From assembly GCF_005405585.1 (NCBI RefSeq), contig NZ_BJEQ01000006.1, positions 124,001-188,000 of the forward strand: 64,000 nucleotides of DNA, given 5' to 3'. A program made the position numbers and the translations under genes. The notes below the pieces were generated by a model. The model was not told the origin of the DNA. It saw only the letters and a program-made list of their open reading frames with translations, and made no database searches. Position 1 is the stretch's first letter; each line of letters begins with the position of its first letter. Origin of the DNA: Agarivorans sp. Toyoura001 (GTDB lineage: Bacteria > Pseudomonadota > Gammaproteobacteria > Enterobacterales > Celerinatantimonadaceae). This document shows positions 36,368 to 45,944 of the stretch, piece after piece.

Positions 36368-38491
36368 ATGGAACAGCAGGACGCCTGGTTAGACAGCATT
36401 GAATGGATGTGTCGCCATTTCGGTCAAAGCTTTAATCGCTTAACCCTATTGCGCGGTCTTCCTTTGGAAAATGGACAGCTAAATGCTGATCTTTTCGCTC
36501 GTGCGTGTCAACAAACAGGCCTAAAAGCGGTTCCAGTAAAACTAGAACAAACCAAACAATTTAGCGGCGTATTGGTAGCCCTAGATAAACAACAACAGCT
36601 ACGGATGGTGACCGAAATCGACCAACAAATGGTTAATTATCAGTTTTCCAACAAAAACGCAGCTTGCCAACAAACCTTAAAGAACTTTAAAGCCGAAGTC
36701 TCACAACAGCTTTGGCTCATCAGCCCTACAATCACCAAAGACACCAGGGTGGAACAGTTACACGATACCAAACAGCAACACTGGATAACACAAGCACTCA
36801 ATGAGGTAAAACCTTGGTTTAGAGACTTACTCTTAGCGTCAGTATTTATCAATTTACTGGCGATGGTTGTGCCGCTTTTCACTATGAATGTTTATGATCG
36901 AGTGGTGCCCAATCAGGCGTTCAATACTTTGTGGACATTAGCAATAGGGGTAAGCGTTGCGCTGCTTTTTGATTGGTTGTTGCGTAAAGCACGCAGCAAT
37001 ATTACCGACATGGCCGGCAAGCAAATCGATAACAAGCTTTCAGCAAGCATTATGCAAAAAGTGCTAGGCATGAGCTTAGAGAATAAACCTCAATCAGTAG
37101 GGGCGTTTTCTCGACAAATACAAGACTTTGACAGTGTGCGCGAGTTCTTTACTTCAATAACCCTTGTCACCTTAGTCGACCTCCCCTTTACCTTGTTTTT
37201 CTTAGTGCTAATTGCCTGGCTCGGTGGGCCAATGGTGTTTGTCCCGTTAAGCGTGTTAATTGGATTACTCAGTTTTAGTTTACTGATGAAAGCAAAGATC
37301 GCGGCCAGCATGGAGCAAACCGCTAAGCTGTCAACTCAACGGCAAGCAGAGTTATTTGAAACCTTATCTAGTTTAACTGAAGTAAAACAATTCAACGCCG
37401 AAGGCGCTAGCCAACGAACTTGGGAGCAAACCACCAGCCAAATGAGCGACTGGCAAATACGCTCTAGGCACCTAAGTAACTTAGTGAGCCATTCAATCGT
37501 TACCAGCCAACAAGTTGTCACTATTGGCTTAGTAGTCATTGGTGTATACCGTATTTCTGAAGGGCTTTTAAGCATGGGTGGTTTAATTGCCATTGTTATG
37601 TTGAGTGGGCGCGCGGCTGGTGCTATTAACCAGCTCTCCATGCTTATCTTACGCTACCAACAATGCCGCTCGGCCATTCAAGGTTTAGAACAAGTCATGG
37701 AATTACCTCAAGAACACAAGCCAGAGCAAATTATTCAGCCCGGTAGTTTCAAAGGAAAATTGGTGTTTGATAAAGTCAGTTTGTGTTACCCAGAGCAAAA
37801 CTTTAATGCGCTAAGCAATATTGAACTACAAGTGATGCCAGGCGAGCGACTGGGCATAATAGGTAGTGCTGGCTCGGGGAAATCAAGCCTGATTTCTTTA
37901 ATAGCTGGTCAATATTCTCCCACTAGCGGGCAAATACTTTATCAAGATATTGATTCGTCGATGTGGCCTCCAACCGTACTGCGCCAACAAATAGGCTGGT
38001 TAGGACAAGATGCTCATTTGGTATTCGGTAGTGTTATACAAAACATACTGTTAGGGGAATCTGAATTAGACGAACAAAAACTCGCATCGGCCATTAGCCA
38101 ATCTGGTCTTCAAACCCACCTTGAACGTTTAAGTAATGGTCTCGAGAGCCAAGTGGGTGAACGCGGAATGTTGTTATCGGGCGGACAGCGTCAAGCGGTA
38201 GCACTAGCCCGAGCTCTATATAGACAACCCAAACTGCTGCTGTTAGACGAGCCGGTAAGCTCCTTGGATAACAATAATCAAAGTTTGATAAAGCAAAGCT
38301 TAAGCAAGCTACCGCGTGATATGACGATGGTAATAAGTTCCCATCAACAAAGCTTATTGAGTATTTGCGACCGAATCATTGTACTTGAAAGAGGACATTT
38401 GGTCGCTAATGACAAGGCTTCAGTAATTTTGGGACTTCAATCCAAAAAACGTCACTCAGTGAGTGTGGTGAGAGAGGCGAAACATGACTAG
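36368..38491 (+). CDS. Type I secretion ABC transporter/permease (LapB/HlyB type)
   Basis: 707 residues. Powers export of the adhesin across the inner membrane. N-terminal C39-like domain (1-130) without the peptidase cysteine, as in RTX exporters; membrane domain with about six helices (about 150-430); nucleotide-binding domain with Walker A GSAGSGKSS (499-507), signature LSGGQRQA, Walker B LLLLDEPVSSLD (about 623) and the H-loop in VISSHQ. All ATPase motifs are intact. Its end overlaps the next gene by 8 bases. Confidence 0.93.
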   Translation: MEQQDAWLDSIEWMCRHFGQSFNRLTLLRGLPLENGQLNADLFARACQQTGLKAVPVKLEQTKQFSGVLVALDKQQQLRMVTEIDQQMVNYQFSNKNAACQQTLKNFKAEVSQQLWLISPTITKDTRVEQLHDTKQQHWITQALNEVKPWFRDLLLASVFINLLAMVVPLFTMNVYDRVVPNQAFNTLWTLAIGVSVALLFDWLLRKARSNITDMAGKQIDNKLSASIMQKVLGMSLENKPQSVGAFSRQIQDFDSVREFFTSITLVTLVDLPFTLFFLVLIAWLGGPMVFVPLSVLIGLLSFSLLMKAKIAASMEQTAKLSTQRQAELFETLSSLTEVKQFNAEGASQRTWEQTTSQMSDWQIRSRHLSNLVSHSIVTSQQVVTIGLVVIGVYRISEGLLSMGGLIAIVMLSGRAAGAINQLSMLILRYQQCRSAIQGLEQVMELPQEHKPEQIIQPGSFKGKLVFDKVSLCYPEQNFNALSNIELQVMPGERLGIIGSAGSGKSSLISLIAGQYSPTSGQILYQDIDSSMWPPTVLRQQIGWLGQDAHLVFGSVIQNILLGESELDEQKLASAISQSGLQTHLERLSNGLESQVGERGMLLSGGQRQAVALARALYRQPKLLLLDEPVSSLDNNNQSLIKQSLSKLPRDMTMVISSHQQSLLSICDRIIVLERGHLVANDKASVILGLQSKKRHSVSVVREAKHD

Positions 38492-39803
38492 TCAACTTGC
38501 CTGGCAACAGCAACGCTTAGCCCAACAATCTCGCCTCATTGTATGGCTCTGTGTGGGACTGATAATTAGCCTCATTGTATGGGCAACTTTAGCCACCTTA
38601 GATGAAGTAGTCGTAGGCGATGGTAAAGTCGTTCCCTCTTCCGCCATCAGTAAAATTCAAAGTTTAGAGGGTGGAATTGTTAAACAGCTGTATGTAGAAG
38701 TAGGTGACCACGTGAGCCAAGGACAGACTCTACTATCCCTAGAAGATACTCGATTTAGAGCAGCATTTTTGGAAAGTGAACAACAGCGAAGCACCCTGCT
38801 CGCTCAAGAAACCAGACTTATTGCAGAACTTGCTAGCGTAAGCATAAATACCAGCCCGAAAGATTGGACACAGCAAGTAACAGTGAGCCCGAAACCGCTT
38901 GAGTTTATAAACCAAAATCATCGCGCACAAACTAATTCGAGCGCAAATTTTGCACAACGTATCCGCCAGCTGAATGCACAACTCGAAGAAGCTACTTTAA
39001 GTGTCGAACAGCATCAACAAGCGCTAAACGATGCCATAGGTAATCAACAAACCCTGCAACATAGCCTAGTGGTGGTAGAGCAAGAAATATCGATGTTAGA
39101 AGATGTTGTCGCCAGCGGAGCCGTAGCAAAAGTTGAATTGCTTAAGCTACAGCGCGACAAAATTCAGCTTAATGGTGATATTACTAGCGCTAAACTAATG
39201 GCAAGCAAACTTCGAGCGGCCATTAATGAAGCCATTTTAGAGCGAAGAAACATTGCCGTTGAGTTTAGAACTAAAGCACAGGCTCAGCTAAATGAGGTAT
39301 CGGCCAAGTTAGCGCAGTTAGATGAAAGCCAACGAGCGGTAGCCGACCAACTTAATCGAACCAAACTCACCTCGCCTATTGAGGGCACAGTAAAAGACAT
39401 ACTAGTGCGGTCGATTGGCGGCGTGATTCGCCCCGGCGAAGCGATTATGGAAATTGTCCCGCAAGATAGCCGGCTCATTATAGAAACCAAAATAGCACCT
39501 AAAGATATCGGATTTATCCACGAAGGCTTGCCGGCGATGGTGAAGTTTACTGCGTTTGACTTTGTGGTGTATGGCGGACAAAAAGGCACCGTTAGCTACG
39601 TAAGCCCCGACGCCTTACAAGATGAAGATGGTAGCACCTATTACAGGGCGCACATTCTACTCAATCAAACAGCTAATCCTAACTTGCAGGTAATCCCAGG
39701 CATGCAAGCCATGGTAGACATATTAACCGGGGAAAAATCAGTATTGAGCTATTGGCTTAAACCCTTACTCAGGGCTAAAGCTAGTGCTCTTCGTGAACCT
39801 TAA
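38484..39803 (+). CDS. HlyD-family membrane fusion protein (LapC type)
   Basis: 439 residues. Periplasmic adaptor joining the ABC exporter to the outer-membrane channel. One N-terminal membrane helix (about 19-38), a lipoyl/biotinyl-like half (VVPSSAISKIQSLEGGIVKQLYVEVGDHVSQGQTLLSLED), a long coiled coil (about 95-290), the second lipoyl half (LTSPIEGTVKDILVRSIGGVIRPGEAIMEIVP) and the beta-barrel domain (about 335-425). Typical length for the type I secretion subgroup. Confidence 0.93.
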   Translation: MTSQLAWQQQRLAQQSRLIVWLCVGLIISLIVWATLATLDEVVVGDGKVVPSSAISKIQSLEGGIVKQLYVEVGDHVSQGQTLLSLEDTRFRAAFLESEQQRSTLLAQETRLIAELASVSINTSPKDWTQQVTVSPKPLEFINQNHRAQTNSSANFAQRIRQLNAQLEEATLSVEQHQQALNDAIGNQQTLQHSLVVVEQEISMLEDVVASGAVAKVELLKLQRDKIQLNGDITSAKLMASKLRAAINEAILERRNIAVEFRTKAQAQLNEVSAKLAQLDESQRAVADQLNRTKLTSPIEGTVKDILVRSIGGVIRPGEAIMEIVPQDSRLIIETKIAPKDIGFIHEGLPAMVKFTAFDFVVYGGQKGTVSYVSPDALQDEDGSTYYRAHILLNQTANPNLQVIPGMQAMVDILTGEKSVLSYWLKPLLRAKASALREP

Positions 39804-39819
39804 CGGATGAGGAGAAGGA

Positions 39820-41133
39820 ATGCGTTCATCTGTAATAATTGCCGCTACTTGGCTACTAAGTGTAAATGCAACTGCATTATCCATCGAAGAATCAGTCGCT
39901 TATGCCATTGACTACAGCCCTGATGTGGCCGGCCAATATGCCCGCTTTCAATCAGTATTACGAGATGTAGATGGCGCTCAAGCAGACTACCTTCCGCAAC
40001 TGAATGTATATGCTGCTGCGGGTTACGAAGACACCTATTACAACAGTGGTGTACAAGTCCCTAGTGACGAGCGCAATTTAAATCGAACTGAAGTTGGTAT
40101 AAAAGCCTCTCAGTTAATCTTCGACGGTTTAAAAACCAACGCCAATATCTCTCGTTTAAGTTACGAAGCTGAGTCAGAACGCATGCTGCTTTTGTCTGAC
40201 GCTGAAAACGTCGCCTTAGACGTGATTAGAGTGTATTTAAACACCCTTAAAGCACAAACGGTATTGGAGCTTAGCCAACGAAACGTGCTAGAGCACCAAG
40301 AGATTTATAACGATATTCTAGAACGTACCCAAAATGGTTTAAGCAGTAATTCCGATTTAGCCCAAATATCAGCGCGAGTGGCCACATCTAAAAGCTCTAC
40401 GATAGCCGCCACTAATAATCTTTACGATCTACAGGCTCAGTATTCGCGGTTGGTGGGTCGACTTCCCGAAGACTTAGTAAAGCCACAATTTGACTATCAG
40501 CTAATACCGAACAATAAAGAACTAGCCATACAGCAAGGAATTGATACCCATCCAGAGATTCAATCTGCGATGGCAGACATTGAAGCCGCTCATCAAGAAA
40601 CTCGCCGTGAACGAGGCAACTATTACCCAGAGTTTAACCTTGAAGCTGTAGCCAACAGAAATGACAACGTTGGTGGTATTCGTGGACCTGACCGCGACGC
40701 GCGAATAATGCTAACAATGAGCTATGACATTTTTAGTGGTGGGCGTACCACCGCGAATACGGAAGCCGCAGCTTGGCGCAGTGAGCAAGCAAGAACCACT
40801 CGAATACGTGCCCAACGCGAAGTAGTTGAAGGCACAACATTGGCTTGGCATGCGTATGAATTACTCGCCCAACAAAAGCAATTACTTCAAGTAAATGTAG
40901 ATGCAGCCAAGGCCGCTGAGCTGGGTTACGTAGAACAATTTAATGTGGGGAGGCGAAGTTTGCTTGATGTGCTTGATGCCAAGGTGGAGGTATTTTTAGC
41001 CCGCAAAAACTATATTGAAACGGACTACGAACACACCCTTGCAGCCTATCGAATATTAAATGCGATGGGTCGCTTAACCTACGCATTGAGAGTTGAATAC
41101 CCTGAGCAATGGCAAACGGAGGCTAAACAATGA
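39820..41133 (+). CDS. TolC-family outer-membrane channel (LapE type)
   Basis: 437 residues with a signal peptide (1-19, ...NATA-LS) and the two-fold TolC repeat: long helices around 30-200 and 240-420 with the LxQLIFDG-type strand (ASQLIFDGLKTNANI) and its counterpart SYDIFSGGRTTANTEAA, and the C-terminal VGRRSLLDVLDAKVEVF motif. Provides the exit channel for the adhesin. GAGGAGAAGGA before the ATG; overlaps the next gene as ATGA. Confidence 0.93.
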   Translation: MRSSVIIAATWLLSVNATALSIEESVAYAIDYSPDVAGQYARFQSVLRDVDGAQADYLPQLNVYAAAGYEDTYYNSGVQVPSDERNLNRTEVGIKASQLIFDGLKTNANISRLSYEAESERMLLLSDAENVALDVIRVYLNTLKAQTVLELSQRNVLEHQEIYNDILERTQNGLSSNSDLAQISARVATSKSSTIAATNNLYDLQAQYSRLVGRLPEDLVKPQFDYQLIPNNKELAIQQGIDTHPEIQSAMADIEAAHQETRRERGNYYPEFNLEAVANRNDNVGGIRGPDRDARIMLTMSYDIFSGGRTTANTEAAAWRSEQARTTRIRAQREVVEGTTLAWHAYELLAQQKQLLQVNVDAAKAAELGYVEQFNVGRRSLLDVLDAKVEVFLARKNYIETDYEHTLAAYRILNAMGRLTYALRVEYPEQWQTEAKQ

Positions 41134-41735
41134 GCATTAAAAATACCATTCTCATGTCAGTTTGTTTGCTGGTTATAGCCTGCGCCAAGCAACCAGATAC
41201 TCAAGTCACTCGCCATCAAATCGACGATCTTAGAGATCATGACAATGATGGGGTTATCAATCAACGCGACAAATGCAGGGAAACCCCTTCCGGTACGCTG
41301 ATAGATAACAATGGCTGTGCTATTTGGCTAAGTGAACAATCCTTTGCCATTCATAGCGTGTTATTTGACTTAGATAAGTCCGAGATTAGAAATGATCAAC
41401 ATGAGCAGATACAGCACTTAACGCTAACTTTACAGCAAAACCCGCAACTGCAAGTGACACTGATAGGTGATACAAGTAGTGAAGGCAACGAAACCTACAA
41501 TCATCGGCTTGCTAAACAACGCACCGATGCAATTACCCTAGCCTTAACAAAACAAGGTGTCGATAAGCAGCGAATACTAATACAAGAGTATTACCAAGAT
41601 ACTGATTACACTCATCAGCTGAAACAGCGAAAACGACGGGTCATTGCGGTTCTTAAAGAACAGCAGTTACAGGCTCAAACGCAGTGGACTATTTATAGTT
41701 CTGAAAAGGCAACATTGCGAGGAGTTGAACAATGA
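41130..41735 (+). CDS. OmpA-family lipoprotein of the adhesin operon
   Basis: 201 residues. Lipoprotein signal (LLVIAC, Cys18), one thrombospondin type 3 Ca-binding repeat (DHDNDGVINQRDKC), then an OmpA-type peptidoglycan-binding domain (about 75-185: VLFDLDKSEIRNDQHEQIQHL, GDTSSEGNETYNHRLAKQRTDAI). Probably anchors the secretion site to the cell wall. An OmpA-type gene also occurs in the Shewanella bpfA operon, as I recall. Overlaps its neighbours by 4 bases on both sides. Confidence 0.88.
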   Translation: MSIKNTILMSVCLLVIACAKQPDTQVTRHQIDDLRDHDNDGVINQRDKCRETPSGTLIDNNGCAIWLSEQSFAIHSVLFDLDKSEIRNDQHEQIQHLTLTLQQNPQLQVTLIGDTSSEGNETYNHRLAKQRTDAITLALTKQGVDKQRILIQEYYQDTDYTHQLKQRKRRVIAVLKEQQLQAQTQWTIYSSEKATLRGVEQ

Positions 41736-42640
41736 AGCTAATCCATAGTTTTCTTTGGTCCACCATGCTGATTACTTACTTAGCGCAAGCAGATACCCAG
41801 CAGCGTATTTTAGTTGAACACGAACTTGTAGAACCCGTGATTGAGTTGATAAAAAGCGCTGAACTCGCTGAGCAATTAGGCATTATAAAAACCACCACAG
41901 TAAGCCAAAGCTTTATTGAAGGAAAAGGTCGCGTAGGTATTAGTTCTCAGCGATGGTTAGACAGTGACATGGCGGAGTTTGTTAAACGTTATGGTTATCA
42001 ACCTATTGAGTTGTTTTTTAGCTCCGACGCTGCTGCCATACTGGTGCACCGAGACAATCCAATAAACGCTATCGATATGGTTTCTTTAGAGCAAATATTT
42101 GCCTGCCAAACAGAGGCTACCACTCTAAATTGGAACACTATAAATTCCAGTTATGCTAAAAGCGCTATTCAACGCTATGCGGTTAGTGAAGAGCTAGATC
42201 AACATCGAAAGTTTAACGAATTAGTAGCCTGTAGCGATGGCAAGCAAAATGCCGCAACTCAAGTCAGCACAACGCGGCTACTGAGCACACTGGATAAACA
42301 AACCGATGCGATTGCTTATACGCTTTACCAAAATAATTTTGACCAAGCAAAAGCACTACAGTTAATCGATAAGCAAGGCGACTATTTCGATTTAAATCAC
42401 GAGACCATATTGTCGGGTCGCTACCCTTTGGCCAATGTTTACTATATGTATCTTAACATAGCCCCCAACGGCAACTACTCTCATTCGTCATATAGACAGT
42501 TTGTTCAGTACGTACAAACAGATGATGCCCAACAGCGAATGCTTAAGTACGGCTTTATCCCGTTACCAGAAGAGGCTTTACACCGAAATCTGGTGACATT
42601 GCAGCAAACCAGTCCAGAAATAGCTGGAGGCTATAAATAG
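41732..42640 (+). CDS. PstS-like periplasmic substrate-binding protein
   Basis: 302 residues with a signal peptide (1-20, ...YLAQA-DT). The body is a type 2 periplasmic binding protein of the PstS-like group: VGISSQRWLDSDMAEFVKRYGYQPIELFFSSDAAAILVHRDNPINAIDMVSLEQIF and YPLANVYYMYLN. PstS binds phosphate for uptake, but there is no pstCAB here. It overlaps the OmpA gene as ATGA, so it is made with the adhesin machinery. It may sense phosphate or another anion, or have been recruited as a structural part. The family is clear; the role is not. Ends within a 17-bp tandem repeat. Confidence 0.8.
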   Translation: MKLIHSFLWSTMLITYLAQADTQQRILVEHELVEPVIELIKSAELAEQLGIIKTTTVSQSFIEGKGRVGISSQRWLDSDMAEFVKRYGYQPIELFFSSDAAAILVHRDNPINAIDMVSLEQIFACQTEATTLNWNTINSSYAKSAIQRYAVSEELDQHRKFNELVACSDGKQNAATQVSTTRLLSTLDKQTDAIAYTLYQNNFDQAKALQLIDKQGDYFDLNHETILSGRYPLANVYYMYLNIAPNGNYSHSSYRQFVQYVQTDDAQQRMLKYGFIPLPEEALHRNLVTLQQTSPEIAGGYK

Positions 42641-42653
42641 CTGGAGGCTATAA
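42620..42653 (+). repeat. 17-bp tandem duplication across the stop codon
   Basis: ATAGCTGGAGGCTATAA occurs twice head-to-tail (42620-42636, 42637-42653) followed by ATAGCC. The PstS-like frame stops at 42638-42640 inside the second copy. Confidence 0.85.
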
Positions 42654-42660
42654 ATAGCCA

Positions 42661-42691
42661 ATAGTAAAGGCGGCCATGCCGCCTTTACTAT
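42661..42691 (+). terminator. Terminator-like hairpin at the end of the adhesin operon
   Basis: Perfect 14-bp stem (ATAGTAAAGGCGGC / GCCGCCTTTACTAT) with a CAT loop, 21 bases past the stop. Very stable but without a clean U-run; it also faces the convergent gene. Confidence 0.75.
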
Positions 42692-42743
42692 TCATATCTT
42701 GGATGTTGGTTTAGGAGAGATCAAATGGTCATTGATTAGGTCA

Positions 42744-43103
42744 CTAATCAGGGTAGATAACTTTGTTCCACTCAGGAATTGGCGTGTTGTAAGGGTTAAT
42801 TCGCCATGGTCTTGGCTTAGTTTTTTGCTTAATAACTTTGCAATATAAACTTAAATCATGGGTTCGATAACCCTCTGCCAGCTTGAAGTTTTCTTGTTTA
42901 TCTTCAATCTCCATCCACACAATATCTGGACCAGCAGAAAGTTGGCAGCGTATCGGTTGATCAGAGTTGGAGGTTACCGTGGCTTTTAACTCGTTCCCTT
43001 CTAAGTTGGTGGTCAGGTTTCCAGGGTAAGCAAACACAATAGACGGGCTCAAGCAAAGAGCCGCAGAAATTATTATGGTTTTCTTACTGACTGAAGAGCC
43101 CAT
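42744..43103 (-). CDS. Hypothetical exported protein
   Basis: 119 residues. Signal peptide 1-25 (...SPSIVFA-YP), then a small domain with two cysteines (IRCQLSAGPD, LSLYCKVIK) that could form a disulfide. I do not recognise a family. The ATG follows the stop of the ClC gene with no gap, so it is very likely co-transcribed and translationally coupled with the channel. Confidence 0.6.
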   Translation of the reverse strand: MGSSVSKKTIIISAALCLSPSIVFAYPGNLTTNLEGNELKATVTSNSDQPIRCQLSAGPDIVWMEIEDKQENFKLAEGYRTHDLSLYCKVIKQKTKPRPWRINPYNTPIPEWNKVIYPD

Positions 43104-44462
43104 CTACTTTTTCCGCTTTTTTAGCCACTGCACTAGCTTGTTATTAGCCATTCTAATTTCACCTAAGGTTTTTTCATGAGCGGCAAAATTAGTCGATTTA
43201 GGTACCGCCACACGTTGTGATGAGTATATTCCGGTGTGTCCACTAAAATAGTAAGCAACAAAACAAGCCACAGCAAAATACAGCAAGTGGTCAGAGCCGA
43301 AAAGTTCAACCCCCATAATGGTACAAGCCAAAGGTGTGTTGGTAGCCGCCGCAAATACTGCGATGAAGCCAATTGCCGCAAATAAATCAACAGGAGCGCC
43401 CATTATCCAGGCTAAAGTATTACCCAAAGTGGCACCGATAAAGAACAACGGCGTTACTTCTCCCCCTTTAAAACCTGCGGCTAACGTAATAGCGGTGAGT
43501 AATAATTTTAGCATCCAGCTATACCACTCTGCACCGCCTTCATTAAAGGCGCTAATAATACTTACGCCTCCCTCACGATAACTATTAACCCCCAAACCTA
43601 TATAGTCCTGGTTACCAATTAGCTTAACAATACAGACTACAATTACTCCGCCAACAATTGCGATCAAGTAAGGATTTTTGATGGTGTGCTTGAAGATGTC
43701 TTTAAACATAAACACCGACTCGCCAAATAGATACCCAACAATACCAAAAGCGATGGAGGCAACGAGTACTTTACCTAACATAAGTAAATCAACATGAACC
43801 ACATGTTCAAACAGCATTACGTGCTCTAGGAAATCTATTTTGTATTGAGTATGCGGCGTGCCCCAGGCAGTACACACTACATCGGCTAAAATAGCCGCAA
43901 ATAAGGCGGGTATGACGGAATCAAATCTAATTCTTCCTACAGCCAGAACCTCTAACGCAAAAATAGTGGCTGCCAAGGGAGTGCTAAACAACGCAGAAAA
44001 GCCAGCCGCCACCCCAGCACTTAACAAAATTTGGTAGTCGCGACCGGTTAACTTAAACATCTTTCCGTAGGCAGCACTACAAGCACCGCCAATTTGAACC
44101 GCGGTGCCTTCACGACCAGCTGAGCCACCAAATAAGTGGGTGACTACAGTAGATATAAGCACCAACGGGGCCATACGGGCCGGGATACCCGCTCCTGGTT
44201 GATGGATTTCATCAATGATTAAGTTATTACCAGATTCGGAGTTTTTGCCAAAACGGCGATAGATAAACACCACCACCACACCAGCAATAGGCAAAAAGTA
44301 CAACAAGTAAGGATTGTCTGCGCGAGTATGGCTGGCGTAATCTAACAACCATAAAAACAGCGCGTTTAGTGAACCAACCACCAAAGCCAGTGGTATTAGC
44401 AATAGTAGCCAACGTAATAGTACAAACAAGGAGCTAGGGCTATTGGGTAACGGGCTTGGCAT
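43104..44462 (-). CDS. ClC-family chloride channel or antiporter
   Basis: 452 residues from ATG at 44462 (MPSPLPNSPSSLF), preceded by AAGGA; a longer frame exists upstream without a ribosome site. About ten to twelve membrane segments. ClC selectivity motifs: GAGIP (variant of GSGIP), GSAGREGTAVQIGG with the gating glutamate in GREG, and GGEVTPLFFIGATLGN. No C-terminal CBS domains. Moves chloride or another anion, perhaps in exchange for protons; direction and partner ion cannot be told. Confidence 0.88.
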   Translation of the reverse strand: MPSPLPNSPSSLFVLLRWLLLLIPLALVVGSLNALFLWLLDYASHTRADNPYLLYFLPIAGVVVVFIYRRFGKNSESGNNLIIDEIHQPGAGIPARMAPLVLISTVVTHLFGGSAGREGTAVQIGGACSAAYGKMFKLTGRDYQILLSAGVAAGFSALFSTPLAATIFALEVLAVGRIRFDSVIPALFAAILADVVCTAWGTPHTQYKIDFLEHVMLFEHVVHVDLLMLGKVLVASIAFGIVGYLFGESVFMFKDIFKHTIKNPYLIAIVGGVIVVCIVKLIGNQDYIGLGVNSYREGGVSIISAFNEGGAEWYSWMLKLLLTAITLAAGFKGGEVTPLFFIGATLGNTLAWIMGAPVDLFAAIGFIAVFAAATNTPLACTIMGVELFGSDHLLYFAVACFVAYYFSGHTGIYSSQRVAVPKSTNFAAHEKTLGEIRMANNKLVQWLKKRKK

Positions 44463-44594
44463 TAGAATTCCTTTGCAGCATATGGCCGTGCGGCTTAACG
44501 TCAAAACAAGAAACTAACATAACGCTGCTTGTTTTATTGTTACTTAAAGTAACAACATAGCGAAGCTAAGCTAAGTTGTATAGTTTTGCGGAAA

Positions 44595-44621
44595 CAAAAA
44601 AGCGAACCGAAAAGGTTCGCT
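44595..44621 (-). terminator. Rho-independent terminator of gabDT
   Basis: 8-bp stem (AGCGAACC / GGTTCGCT) with a 5-base loop, followed on the minus strand by six T. It lies 25 bases past the gabT stop. Confidence 0.88.
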
Positions 44622-44645
44622 AAGTACTTGTTTAATAACTTTGAC

Positions 44646-45926
44646 TTAATCAGCTAAGTCAGTAAATACCTGTTTAAATTGCTGCATACCCTCAGCAATA
44701 ATGTCGTCTTCAATCGTTAATGCTGGCAAAAACCTAATTACATTGCCGTAAAAACCACAGGCCAACAAAATCAGTCCATACTCAGGGGCTTTCGCGATGA
44801 GTTGCTGAGTAAGCGCAGTATTTGGCAGATTCGCATTACCTTCTGTCACTAATTCAATGGCGATCATCGCACCCGAAATTCTCACTTCAGCGATCAAATC
44901 AGGAAACTGCTTTTGTAACTGATTCAAGTACTCGCCAAACTGCACTCCTATTTGCTGTGCCCTCTCCACTAGTTTGTCTTTTTCAATTAAATCAAGCACA
45001 GCTAAGGCTGCTGCACACGCGACAGGCGATCCACCATAGGTTCCGCCTAGCCCACCTGGTAACGGTGCATCCATTAATGCGCTTTTACCTACCACCGCCG
45101 ATAAGGGGAACCCTCCAGCTATACCTTTAGCCATCGTGATTAAATCAGGCTCGATCCCAGCGCCTTCACAGGCAAACATTTTACCGGTACGGCCAAACCC
45201 CGTTTGAATCTCATCAACTATCAGTACAATGCCGTGTTCATCGCATAGTTTACGTAGCGCTTGCAACAAAGACTTAGGCGCAGGATAAAAACCGCCCTCT
45301 CCTTGAATTGGCTCGATGATAATGGCAGCCACGTCTTGTACCGCAATATCTACTTTAAACAAGTTATTCAAGGCTAATAGGCTTTGTTCAGTGCTTTGCC
45401 CATGTAGCTTTGTAGGAAAAGGCACATGGTAAATATCTCCTGCAAAGGGGCCAAATAAGTGTTTGTAGGGCGTAATTTTACCGGTTAATGCCATGGTGAG
45501 ATTAGTACGACCATGAAAGCCACCATTAAAGGCCACTACACCTCTGCGCCCAGTGGCAGCACGAGCAATTTTTACCGCATTTTCTACAGCCTCTGCGCCA
45601 GTGGTAACAAACATCGCTTTTTTGTCACTTGAGCCAGGCGCAAGTTCCACCAACTTTTCAGCTAATGCCACGGCACTTTCGTAAGGATTCACCATTACAC
45701 AGGTATGGCTGAACTTATCGAGCTGACCCTTTACTGCTTCAACCACTTTAGGATGACTATGGCCAGTATTACAAACTGCAATCCCAGTACCAAAATCTAT
45801 ATAACGGCGACCTTCCACATCCCATACTTCAGCGTTTAAGGCACGTTCAACATAAACCGGGTAAATATTACCTTGCCCTCTCGCGAATACTTTTTGTTTT
45901 CTTTGTTGTAGTTGTTGATTGTTCAT
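44646..45926 (-). CDS. gabT: 4-aminobutyrate aminotransferase
   Basis: 426 residues from ATG at 45926 (MNNQQLQQRKQ). Class III PLP aminotransferase converting GABA and 2-oxoglutarate to succinate semialdehyde and glutamate. Motifs: YIDFGTGIAVCNTGHSHPKV, FVTTGAEAVENAVKIARA, IIIEPIQGEGGFYPAPK, LIVDEIQTGFGRTG, and the PLP lysine in TMAKGIAGGFPLSAVVG. Directly behind gabD with its own terminator, so the pair forms the GABA breakdown operon. Confidence 0.93.
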   Translation of the reverse strand: MNNQQLQQRKQKVFARGQGNIYPVYVERALNAEVWDVEGRRYIDFGTGIAVCNTGHSHPKVVEAVKGQLDKFSHTCVMVNPYESAVALAEKLVELAPGSSDKKAMFVTTGAEAVENAVKIARAATGRRGVVAFNGGFHGRTNLTMALTGKITPYKHLFGPFAGDIYHVPFPTKLHGQSTEQSLLALNNLFKVDIAVQDVAAIIIEPIQGEGGFYPAPKSLLQALRKLCDEHGIVLIVDEIQTGFGRTGKMFACEGAGIEPDLITMAKGIAGGFPLSAVVGKSALMDAPLPGGLGGTYGGSPVACAAALAVLDLIEKDKLVERAQQIGVQFGEYLNQLQKQFPDLIAEVRISGAMIAIELVTEGNANLPNTALTQQLIAKAPEYGLILLACGFYGNVIRFLPALTIEDDIIAEGMQQFKQVFTDLAD

Positions 45927-45944
45927 TAGCAATATCCCTATTTT

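Noticed and set aside
36368..36760. C39 bacteriocin-type peptidase in the ABC exporter
   Set aside because: The N-terminal domain lacks the catalytic cysteine motif; it is the C39-like domain of RTX exporters.
26644..42640. lapG/lapD homologues in the adhesin operon
   Set aside because: No cysteine protease of the LapG type and no GGDEF/EAL protein is encoded in the window.
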